The position numbers were made by a program, and so were the translations under genes. Shown here piece after piece: positions 1 through 5,606 of a DNA stretch of 19,225 nt; position 1 is the stretch's first letter; every line of letters starts with the position of its first letter. This DNA comes from an uncultured Oscillospiraceae bacterium (GTDB lineage Bacteria > Bacillota > Clostridia > Oscillospirales > Oscillospiraceae), in the NCBI GenBank assembly GCA_902478785.1, contig CABSMJ010000031.1, positions 1 through 19,225 on the forward strand. Reading direction: 5' to 3'. Below the pieces are notes generated by a model. The model saw nothing but the letters and a program-made list of their open reading frames with translations, did not search any database and was not told where the DNA came from.

Positions 1-1
1 C

Positions 2-61
2 GGTTCCGTGGGCGGCCAGATGGTCAAGAAGATGATCGAGTCCTACGAGAAGAACATGTAA
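2..61 (+). CDS. alpha/beta-type small acid-soluble spore protein, C-terminal end (partial)
   Basis: Only the last 19 codons are in the window; the gene starts to the left. The visible tail reads GSVGGQMVKKMIESYEKNM and stops at TAA 59-61. G-S-V-G-G followed by two basic residues and an amphipathic helix matches the conserved C-terminal segment of alpha/beta SASPs (Bacillus SspA has NGSVGGEITKRL). These proteins coat DNA in the forespore and protect it from UV and chemical damage. The match implies a spore former. A strong hairpin follows directly, so the gene probably ends its own transcript. With so few residues the family call is good but not certain. Confidence 0.75.
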   Translation, partial: GSVGGQMVKKMIESYEKNM

Positions 62-72
62 CTTCTCCCCCC

Positions 73-117
73 GAACCGGGCGCTCCGCTGCTGCGGAGCG
101 CCCGGTTCTCCTTTTTG
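73..117 (+). terminator. rho-independent terminator after the SASP gene
   Basis: A 16-bp perfect GC-rich stem (73-88 with 93-108), a 4-nt loop (TGCT), then TCCTTTTTGT. It lies 12 nt after the SASP stop and separates that gene from ylxM. Confidence 0.93.
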
Positions 118-202
118 TACGTATTTTCCCCTTTTTCAGCAGACTTATCGGAGACAGACCCGGTTTTTTTCTTTTTATGCCGCAAAAAAATTCTTTTTTC
201 CC

Positions 203-231
203 TTGACAATCCCGTCAAATTCCTGTAAACT
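203..231 (+). promoter_or_regulatory. sigma-A-type promoter for ylxM-ffh
   Basis: A consensus -35 TTGACA (203-208), a 17-bp spacer and the -10 TAAACT (226-231). The predicted start is near 238, about 40 nt before the ylxM GTG. An A/T-rich stretch lies upstream (about 165-200). Confidence 0.8.
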
Positions 232-240
232 AGTTGCTGT

Positions 241-262
241 TGTAAAGCGATAGAACTTTACA
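241..262 (+). promoter_or_regulatory. inverted repeat in the ylxM leader
   Basis: TGTAAAG (241-247) and CTTTACA (256-262) are perfect inverted repeats separated by 8 nt. The element begins a few nt after the predicted transcription start and ends next to the AGGAGG at 265-270. It could be a DNA operator or a short 5' mRNA hairpin that affects initiation at ylxM. No terminator T-run follows. The role is not known. Confidence 0.5.
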
Positions 263-276
263 GAAGGAGGTCACCC

Positions 277-642
277 GTGAAAAATCAAACCTATCGTATG
301 ACGATGCTCTTCGATTTTTACGGGGAGCTTCTCACCGACCGGCAGAAGGAGTTCTTTGACCTTTATTATAATGAGGACCTGTCTCTGGCTGAGATCGCGG
401 AAAACGCAGGAATCTCCCGTCAGGGCGTCCGGGACGTGATCGTCCGGGCGGAGGCCTATATGCAGGACATCGAGGACAAGACCGGCCTCATCAAGCGCTT
501 TTTGCAGATGCGGCCGCACCTGGATGCCATCCAGGCCGCTGCCGATGAGATCGAGACCATCAACTATCGCCACTATGAAGATCAGCGGCTCAAAGAGTTG
601 GCAGAGACCATCCGAGACGCCGCTTCCGCTTTGAAGGAGTAA
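277..642 (+). CDS. ylxM: YlxM/p13-family helix-turn-helix protein, SRP-associated
   Basis: A 121-aa protein with a GTG start 6 nt after a strong GGAGG (266-270). It has the YlxM opening (MTMLFDFYGELLTDRQ, residues 8-23) and a sigma-70 region-4-like helix-turn-helix at about 20-60 (LSLAEIAENAGISRQGVRDVI). A charged helical tail follows. YlxM proteins are encoded next to ffh in most Firmicutes, and streptococcal YlxM has been reported to interact with SRP components. The stop lies 6 nt before the ffh ATG, and the ffh ribosome site AAGGAG (634-639) sits inside the end of ylxM, so the two are translationally linked. Length and context are typical. Whether it binds DNA here is unknown; the inverted repeat just upstream is a candidate target. 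Confidence 0.93.
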   Translation: MKNQTYRMTMLFDFYGELLTDRQKEFFDLYYNEDLSLAEIAENAGISRQGVRDVIVRAEAYMQDIEDKTGLIKRFLQMRPHLDAIQAAADEIETINYRHYEDQRLKELAETIRDAASALKE

Positions 643-648
643 CCATCT

Positions 649-2004
649 ATGGCATTTGAGGGCCTTACCGAAAAACTGAATGCCGCGTTCAAAAAGCTGC
701 GGGGCAAGGGCCGCCTCTCTGAGGCCGATGTCCGGGAGGGCATGCGAGAAGTGAAGCTGGCCCTGCTGGAAGCCGACGTCAGCTACAAGGTAGTCAAGGA
801 CTTCGTGGCCAAGGTCACGGAGCGAGCCACCGGCGCTGACGTGCTGGAGAGTCTGACGCCTGCCCAGCAGGTCATCAAGATCGTCAATGAGGAGCTCACC
901 GCTCTCATGGGCGGCACCAACGCCAAGATCGCCATGGCCAACAGCGGTCCCACCATAGTGATGATGGTGGGCCTCCAGGGCGCCGGTAAAACCACCAACG
1001 GCGCCAAGTTGGCGGGCCTTATGCGCCGGCAGTACGGCAAGCGCCCCCTGCTGGTGGCCTGCGACGTATATCGACCCGCCGCCATTGAACAGCTCAAGGT
1101 GGTGGGCAGCCAGCTGGACCTGCCTGTCTTTGAGATGGGCCAGGGGGACCCGGTGGAGATCGCCCAGGAGGCGCTGAAATACGCCCGGGATCACGGCAAC
1201 GACATGGTGTTTCTGGACACCGCCGGCCGGCTCCATGTGGATGAGGCGCTGATGGACGAGCTCAAGCGCATGAAAGCCACGGTCCATCCCAACGAGATCC
1301 TCCTGGTTGTGGACGCCATGACCGGTCAGGATGCCGTCAACGCCGCCACCGCCTTTGACCAGGCCCTGGGCATCGACGGCGTGCTGTTGACCAAGCTGGA
1401 CGGCGACGCCCGGGGCGGCGCCGCGCTGAGCATCCGGGCCGCCACCGGAAAGCCCATCAAGTTCGTGGGCACCGGTGAAAAGCTGGACCGCATCGAACTG
1501 TTTCACCCGGACCGCATGGCCTCCCGCATTCTGGGCATGGGCGACATGCTGTCCTTCATTGAAAAGGCCGAACAGAGCTTTGACGAAAAGCAGGCCAAGA
1601 AGCTGGAGGAAAAGCTGCGGAAAAACCGCCTGACCCTCCAGGACTTCTACGAGCAGCTGGTGCAACTGCGCAGCATGGGCGATCTGAGCCAGCTGGCCGG
1701 CATGATGCCCGGCGGCATGGGCCGCCAGCTGCAAAACGCCACCATTGACGAAAAGGCCCTGAGCCGTACCGAAGCCATCATCCTCTCCATGACGCCTCAG
1801 GAGCGGGAAAATCCCCAGATTCTGGGCGCCAGCCGCAAGCGGCGCATCGCCGCCGGCTGCGGACTGCAGGTGGTGGACGTGAACCGCCTTTTGAAGCAGT
1901 TTGATGCCATGCAGGAGATGACCAAGCAGATGAGCCGGGGCCGTATGCCCGGCCTGGGCGGTCTCACCCACGGCTTTGGCAAGAAGAAGCGCCGGAAAAA
2001 GTAG
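649..2004 (+). CDS. ffh: signal recognition particle protein Ffh (SRP54), GTPase
   Basis: A 451-aa protein of normal length. It binds SRP RNA and signal peptides of nascent membrane proteins and, with FtsY, delivers ribosomes to the Sec translocon in a GTP-dependent cycle. Visible domains are an N-terminal helical bundle (about 1-90), then a G domain with the P-loop GLQGAGKTT (108-116), DTAGR (190-194) and TKLDGDARGG (248-257). A methionine-rich M domain follows from about 300, including GGMGRQLQN and QEMTKQMSRGRMPGLGG, with a lysine-rich C-terminus. ATG 649 follows ylxM by 6 nt. A 77-nt gap to rpsP holds a hairpin but no terminator, so co-transcription is likely. Confidence 0.98.
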   Translation: MAFEGLTEKLNAAFKKLRGKGRLSEADVREGMREVKLALLEADVSYKVVKDFVAKVTERATGADVLESLTPAQQVIKIVNEELTALMGGTNAKIAMANSGPTIVMMVGLQGAGKTTNGAKLAGLMRRQYGKRPLLVACDVYRPAAIEQLKVVGSQLDLPVFEMGQGDPVEIAQEALKYARDHGNDMVFLDTAGRLHVDEALMDELKRMKATVHPNEILLVVDAMTGQDAVNAATAFDQALGIDGVLLTKLDGDARGGAALSIRAATGKPIKFVGTGEKLDRIELFHPDRMASRILGMGDMLSFIEKAEQSFDEKQAKKLEEKLRKNRLTLQDFYEQLVQLRSMGDLSQLAGMMPGGMGRQLQNATIDEKALSRTEAIILSMTPQERENPQILGASRKRRIAAGCGLQVVDVNRLLKQFDAMQEMTKQMSRGRMPGLGGLTHGFGKKKRRKK

Positions 2005-2017
2005 GCGCGGATCATGT

Positions 2018-2039
2018 TATAAGTGCTCACGCATTTATA
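2018..2039 (+). other. hairpin in the ffh-rpsP intergenic region
   Basis: TATAAGTGC (2018-2026) can pair with GCATTTATA (2031-2039) through a TCAC loop, giving 9 pairs with one G-U. No T-run follows, so it does not look like a terminator. It could be a processing or stability element that sets rpsP levels apart from ffh. The function is not established. Confidence 0.4.
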
Positions 2040-2081
2040 GATAAAAGGAATATCCCTGAACATTATTTGGAGGTGAAATCA

Positions 2082-2321
2082 ATGGTTAAAATCAGACTTC
2101 GCAGACTGGGTGCCAAGAAGGCTCCTTTCTACCGCATCGTGGTGGCGGACTCCCGTTCTCCCCGTGACGGCCGTTTCATCGAGGAGATCGGCACTTACAA
2201 TCCCTGCGTCAGCCCTGCCGAGATCAAGATCGACACAGAGCGCGCTCAGGCTTGGATCAAGACCGGTGCTCAGCCCACCGATACCGTCCGGGCCCTGCTG
2301 AAAAAGGTGGACGTGCTTTAA
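2082..2321 (+). CDS. rpsP: 30S ribosomal protein S16 (bS16)
   Basis: A 79-aa protein beginning MVKIRLRRLGAKKAPFYRIVVADSR, the hallmark bS16 N-terminus, followed by DGRFIEEIGTYNP. bS16 binds 16S rRNA early in assembly of the 30S body. The ATG at 2082 is chosen because GGAGG (2069-2073) lies 8 nt upstream. An in-frame TTG at 2067 would add five residues but overlaps that ribosome site. It is followed by khpA after 15 nt. Confidence 0.98.
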   Translation: MVKIRLRRLGAKKAPFYRIVVADSRSPRDGRFIEEIGTYNPCVSPAEIKIDTERAQAWIKTGAQPTDTVRALLKKVDVL

Positions 2322-2336
2322 TTTGGAGGGCAGAGC

Positions 2337-2570
2337 ATGAAGGACTTGCTGCTCTACATCGCCAGAAACCTCGTGGATGATCCTGACGCCGTCACGGTGA
2401 CGGAGGTCCCCGGTGACCAGGAACTGACGTTGGAGCTGCGCGTCGCCCCGGATGACATGGGCAAGGTCATCGGCCGCCAGGGCCGCATCGCCAAGGAGAT
2501 CCGCACTGTGGTGCGCTCCTATGCCCAGCGCACCGGCGCTAAGGTTTCCGTCGATATTGTAGACCAATGA
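2337..2570 (+). CDS. khpA: KhpA/YlqC-type KH-domain RNA-binding protein
   Basis: A 77-aa single KH-domain protein. The GxxG loop is seen as VIGRQGRIAKEIRTVVRSYA (about 46-65), preceded by the strand typical of the family. KhpA homologues in Gram-positive bacteria bind RNA, often with KhpB/Jag, and affect cell elongation and division. The GGAGGG at 2325-2330 gives a 6-nt spacing to the ATG. It sits in its usual place after rpsP. The terminator at 2582 suggests the ylxM-ffh-rpsP-khpA transcript ends here, whereas in many relatives rimM follows directly. Confidence 0.93.
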   Translation: MKDLLLYIARNLVDDPDAVTVTEVPGDQELTLELRVAPDDMGKVIGRQGRIAKEIRTVVRSYAQRTGAKVSVDIVDQ

Positions 2571-2581
2571 GGAAAAAAGGG

Positions 2582-2606
2582 GGACGCAGGCGCGTCCTCT
2601 TTTTTT
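2582..2606 (+). terminator. rho-independent terminator after khpA
   Basis: GGACGC (2582-2587) pairs with GCGTCC (2592-2597) around AGGC. The A-rich 5' flank and the 3' T-run (2600-2606) lengthen the stem. It starts 12 nt after the khpA stop. Confidence 0.85.
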
Positions 2607-2642
2607 GTCCTCTTTCCTTCCCTCAGCCATGCACCCCGCCCC

Positions 2643-2671
2643 TTGTCAATTTAGGGTGCTTTGGGTATAAT
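2643..2671 (+). promoter_or_regulatory. promoter for the HEPN-like gene, rimM and trmD
   Basis: TTGTCA (2643-2648), a 17-bp spacer and a perfect TATAAT (2666-2671). It lies just after the khpA terminator and about 30 nt before the TTG start, so rimM-trmD has an independent transcript. Confidence 0.85.
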
Positions 2672-2700
2672 GGAAAAAATGTCGAAGGGGGTGAGCGGGT

Positions 2701-3357
2701 TTGGCAGCACGTTTTTTGCTTCAGTCCAGCACCTATTGCAAGATCGCCCTGGAGCATCTCTTTGCCGGCGAGGCAGCCTACCAGGAGGCGCAGACGATCT
2801 CTGCTGATCCCTGTGACTCCTATGACTACAACGCCCTTCTGCGCCGGGAAAAACTGGGGAACGCCTCTGAGCAGTTCCTTGTCACCGTGTGCTTTTCCGC
2901 CATGGCGCTGGAGAGCTTTATCTACGACTACGCTGCCCGGTTTCTGGGAGACGGCTATACCTCCAAGTATCTGGACAAGCTGGATGCGGTGTCCAAGTGG
3001 CTGGTGGTCCCCCGGCTCATCACCGGTAAAGAACTGGACCGGGGCGGGCAGTCCATGGAGCTGCTGCGGGATCTGGTACGCCAGCGCAATCAGATGATTC
3101 ACGCCAAATCCCGCCCCTTTACCCCAGAGGCGGCCATGGCCTATCTGGACGCCCAGGGGGAGGAGGATGACCGCCAGATGGCCATCCGCGCCTTGCAGGC
3201 CGTCTACCTTTTGGCCCAGGACCTGGACGAGCTGGACCCGGAGGCCACCTGCCGCTTTCTTCTGGGCATCGGCAGCAGCTACGAGCCCAAGCAGTTCACA
3301 GTGCATGAACCCTGGGCGAAATTCCTCAAGCTGGCCGGCATCTCGGTCAAGGGCTGA
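2701..3357 (+). CDS. HEPN-like protein of unknown function
   Basis: A 218-aa all-helical protein. I do not recognise a named family with certainty. A helix reading CFSAMALESFIYDYAARFL (about 64-82) and the later VRQRNQMIHAKSRPF (127-140) give the R-N-x3-H arrangement (R129, N130, H134) seen in HEPN RNases and related non-enzymatic HEPN proteins. No nucleotidyltransferase partner is adjacent, so there is no classical toxin-antitoxin context. The TTG start is chosen because AAGGGGG (about 2685-2691) lies upstream and no in-frame ATG occurs before residue 68. rimM starts 21 nt after its stop, so it is probably co-transcribed with rimM-trmD. It could act on RNA or be a structural HEPN-fold protein. 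Confidence 0.7.
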   Translation: MAARFLLQSSTYCKIALEHLFAGEAAYQEAQTISADPCDSYDYNALLRREKLGNASEQFLVTVCFSAMALESFIYDYAARFLGDGYTSKYLDKLDAVSKWLVVPRLITGKELDRGGQSMELLRDLVRQRNQMIHAKSRPFTPEAAMAYLDAQGEEDDRQMAIRALQAVYLLAQDLDELDPEATCRFLLGIGSSYEPKQFTVHEPWAKFLKLAGISVKG

Positions 3358-3378
3358 TGCCCGGAAAAGGAGCAAACC

Positions 3379-3885
3379 ATGAAACTGGAATATATCGAGG
3401 TGGGCCAGATTGTCAACGCCCACGGTATCCGGGGCGAGGTCCGGGTCCAGCCCCTGGGGCAGGACCCTGCCTTTCTGACCCGGTTCAAGACCCTCTATCT
3501 CAACGGCCAGCCGGTGCATCCCACCGCCAACCACGTCCACAAGAGCGTGGTGCTGCTCAAGCTGCCGGGGGTGGACGACATGAACGCCGCTCTGGCCCTG
3601 AAGGGGACCAGGGTATCCATCCGCCGCGACGACGCCCATCTGGGGGCGGGCGAGGCCTTTGACCAGGAGCTGCTGGGCCTGACGGTGAAAAATGCCGACA
3701 CCGGCGAGACCCTGGGGGAGCTGACCGCCGTCACCCCCTATCCCGCCCACAAGGTCTATACCGTCCAGGGGCAGCGGGAGTACCTCATTCCCGCGGTGCC
3801 CGGGGTGTTCATCCAGTCGGTGGACCTGGAGGCCAATGTGATGGAGGTCCACGTATGGGAGGGAATGGCAAGCGATGAGAATTGA
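3379..3885 (+). CDS. rimM: ribosome maturation factor RimM
   Basis: A 168-aa protein of normal length. It assists 16S rRNA processing and 30S head assembly through contact with S19. The N-terminal RimM barrel shows VGQIVNAHGIRGEVRVQPL (8-26). The C-terminal PRC-barrel shows REYLIPAVPGVFIQSVDLEANVMEV (about 132-156). AAAAGGAG (about 3363-3371) precedes the ATG. Its last 11 nt overlap the start of trmD, the usual gene order, so the pair is translationally coupled. Confidence 0.96.
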   Translation: MKLEYIEVGQIVNAHGIRGEVRVQPLGQDPAFLTRFKTLYLNGQPVHPTANHVHKSVVLLKLPGVDDMNAALALKGTRVSIRRDDAHLGAGEAFDQELLGLTVKNADTGETLGELTAVTPYPAHKVYTVQGQREYLIPAVPGVFIQSVDLEANVMEVHVWEGMASDEN

Positions 3886-4669
3886 TATCTGCACCCTGTT
3901 TCCCGACTCCGTGGACGCCATGCTCAACGTCAGCATTCTGGGCCGGGCCCAGGAGCGGGGCTACATCACCATCCAGAGCCACCAGATCCGGGATTACACC
4001 ACCAACAAGCAGATGCAGGTGGACGACTATCCCTACGGCGGCGGCCGGGGCGCCGTCATGCAGGCAGACCCCCTCTACCGCTGCTGGGACCACATCCGCC
4101 AGACCTACGGCCCCGGCCGCACCATCTTCCTCTCCCCCTGCGGCCGGACCTTTACCCAGGACGTGGCCCGGGAGCTGAAGGAGAAGTATGACCATCTAAT
4201 TCTGGTGTGCGGCCACTACGAGGGCGTAGACCAGCGCTTCCTGGATGAGTGCGTGGACGAGGAGATCAGTATGGGCGACTTCGTCCTCACCGGCGGAGAA
4301 ATTCCCGCCATGGCCGTGTGCGACGCCGTGTGCCGCATGGTGCCTGGGGTACTGCCGGAGGAGGAGTGCTTCCAGGAGGAGTCTCACTGGGACCACCTGC
4401 TGGAATATCCCCAGTACTCCCGCCCCGCCGAGTGGCACGGCCGGAAGGTGCCGGAGGTGCTCCTCAGCGGCCACCACGCCAACGTGGCCGCCTGGCGGCG
4501 CAAGGAGAGCTACAAGCGCACCATCCGCCGCCGTCCGGATATGTTCGCCCAGTTCGACCAGTCCAAGCTGACCACCAAGGCTGACCGGAAGATTCTGCGT
4601 CAGGCTCTGGAGGAGCTGGAGGCAGAGAAGGCAAGCAGTGAGGAGCAGCCGGAGGGCACGGAAAAGTGA
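3875..4669 (+). CDS. trmD: tRNA (guanine37-N1)-methyltransferase TrmD
   Basis: A 264-aa SPOUT methyltransferase that makes m1G37 in tRNAs reading CNN and related codons, preventing +1 frameshifts. Visible are MRIDICTLFP, DDYPYGGGRGAVM (50-62), the trefoil-knot SAM site VCGHYEGVDQRF (111-122) with ISMGDFVLTGGE (131-142), and SHWDHLLEYPQYSRP (170-184), whose D173 aligns with the catalytic aspartate. R154 in AVCRMVPGVL is also conserved. GGRGAVM replaces the more usual GGxGMVM. The glutamate-rich C-terminal tail (about 247-264) is longer than usual. The start overlaps rimM. No rplS follows; a bidirectional terminator does. Confidence 0.97.
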   Translation: MRIDICTLFPDSVDAMLNVSILGRAQERGYITIQSHQIRDYTTNKQMQVDDYPYGGGRGAVMQADPLYRCWDHIRQTYGPGRTIFLSPCGRTFTQDVARELKEKYDHLILVCGHYEGVDQRFLDECVDEEISMGDFVLTGGEIPAMAVCDAVCRMVPGVLPEEECFQEESHWDHLLEYPQYSRPAEWHGRKVPEVLLSGHHANVAAWRRKESYKRTIRRRPDMFAQFDQSKLTTKADRKILRQALEELEAEKASSEEQPEGTEK

Positions 4670-4674
4670 TAGAA

Positions 4675-4700
4675 AAAGGGACGCCAAAAGGCGTCCCTTT
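4675..4700. terminator. bidirectional terminator between trmD and the 83-aa gene
   Basis: An 11-bp stem (4675-4685 with 4690-4700) with an AAAA loop. A T-run lies on the right for plus transcripts, and an A-run on the left reads as T's for minus transcripts. It serves the convergent trmD and 4714-4965 genes. Confidence 0.88.
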
Positions 4701-4713
4701 CTTGCTATCCTTT

Positions 4714-4965
4714 TTATGCCTGGGTCTTAGCCTGGAAGCGCTCCTCCAGCCAAGCCTTGAGCTCCTCCACCCCTTCGTCGTTCCAGGGGAAGTCCCGCTC
4801 CTCCACATCGTCGGCCTTTTCATAGCACAGCTTGGTGTAGACCGCCGCGTGGATGGTGGTGTCGTCGTCGTGGACAAAGCGGAAGCGGAAGTCCCCGATG
4901 CTGCCGGTGTAGTTAAAAGCCCGGTGGAAGAAGTTGGGGGTGAGCTGGGAAAAGAACTCCGTCAT
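4714..4965 (-). CDS. small conserved-looking protein of unknown function
   Basis: An 83-aa soluble, acidic protein that I do not recognise. It has an aromatic N-terminus (MTEFFSQLTPNFFHRAFNYTG), a central strand-like stretch (FRFRFVHDDDTTIHAAVY) and a helical acidic C-terminus (VEELKAWLEERFQAK). It starts 8 nt after the DUF4330 stop with only a weak GAGGG ribosome site, so it is probably translated from the DUF4330 mRNA. It has no signal peptide or membrane segment. Coding status rests on the tight spacing, an uninterrupted frame and the terminator right after its stop. Confidence 0.75.
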   Translation of the reverse strand: MTEFFSQLTPNFFHRAFNYTGSIGDFRFRFVHDDDTTIHAAVYTKLCYEKADDVEERDFPWNDEGVEELKAWLEERFQAKTQA

Positions 4966-4973
4966 GGCGTCCC

Positions 4974-5474
4974 TCAGCTCTCGGCGTCAGGCCGGTCCCA
5001 GGTGACAGAGGTGACGATGCCGCTGCCGAACTCCAGGTATTCGCTCTTGACGATGTAGTCGCTCTTGCCCACGCGGACCTCCTGTCCGCCCACGTTGGAG
5101 GTCAGCACGGCACTGTTGGACACGGTGCCCTCCAAGGTGAAGATCAGGTTCACATGCTCCGGGTCCTCCACCCACTGACCATTGTCAGAGAGGACGTAGA
5201 AGGGCTCCTTCTCCACATCCACAATATTCACATCGTACAAAACGCCGGTGGCCATCACCTGAGAGGGGATATACTGCTTGGCGGACTCATAGAGGTCCGC
5301 GTCCACTTCCTCACACTTGACGGTATAGCGGATGCCGCAGAGGCTCTCCTCGCCTCCGGCGCCCCGATTGAGCAGCTTATAACCCACGAAGGCCAGCACC
5401 GCCAGCACCAGCAAAATCACCAGGAAGTCGATGATATTCAGCTTTCCGAAAACTTTCTTTTCCTTTTGTTCCAT
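4974..5474 (-). CDS. DUF4330-like membrane-anchored protein
   Basis: A 166-aa protein with a charged N-terminus (MEQKEKKVFGKLN), a single membrane helix (about 14-35, IIDFLVILLVLAVLAFVGYKLL) and an outward beta-rich domain (about 46-166) with repeated E-V-x-V patterns. This layout and the opening match DUF4330, a family of unknown function found in Firmicutes. The ATG at 5474 has GAGGAG upstream. A much longer open frame on this strand (to 7928) is only the antisense of the glycosyltransferase gene. It lies divergent from the GT4-CsaB fusion, so an envelope role is plausible but inferred. Confidence 0.82.
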   Translation of the reverse strand: MEQKEKKVFGKLNIIDFLVILLVLAVLAFVGYKLLNRGAGGEESLCGIRYTVKCEEVDADLYESAKQYIPSQVMATGVLYDVNIVDVEKEPFYVLSDNGQWVEDPEHVNLIFTLEGTVSNSAVLTSNVGGQEVRVGKSDYIVKSEYLEFGSGIVTSVTWDRPDAES

Positions 5475-5489
5475 ATCCGTCTCCTCTGC

Positions 5490-5518
5490 TTGACCAGATG
5501 GGACAAGCACTGTATAAT
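5490..5518 (+). promoter_or_regulatory. promoter for the GT4-CsaB gene
   Basis: TTGACC (5490-5495), a 17-bp spacer and a perfect TATAAT (5513-5518). The predicted start is near 5525, giving a leader of about 80 nt. The leader contains a small hairpin, GCCGGA/TCCGGC (5530-5535 with 5542-5547). Confidence 0.82.
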
Positions 5519-5553
5519 GAGATTTGTCTGCCGGAGCACATTCCGGCTTGGAT

Positions 5554-5582
5554 ATGATACCATAGTTTTTTTGTTTTCTCAA
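5554..5582 (-). promoter_or_regulatory. promoter for the DUF4330 operon
   Basis: Read on the minus strand: TTGAGA (5577-5582), a 17-bp A-rich spacer, TATCAT (5554-5559). The predicted start is near 5547, so this transcript runs through the plus-strand promoter at 5490-5518. Confidence 0.7.
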
Positions 5583-5606
5583 GTCATTCTTTGTGTGAGG
5601 CGTCGT

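Noticed and set aside
271..1971. 566-residue minus-strand open frame opposite ffh
   Set aside because: Low-complexity His/Gly/Leu composition typical of antisense to GC-rich genes; it overlaps the unmistakable ylxM and ffh.
2701..3357. HEPN-MNT toxin-antitoxin pair
   Set aside because: No nucleotidyltransferase or other antitoxin gene is adjacent; neighbours are khpA and rimM.
2623..3936. 437-residue minus-strand open frame opposite the HEPN-like gene and rimM
   Set aside because: No family resemblance and antisense composition; the plus-strand genes have promoters, ribosome sites and homology.
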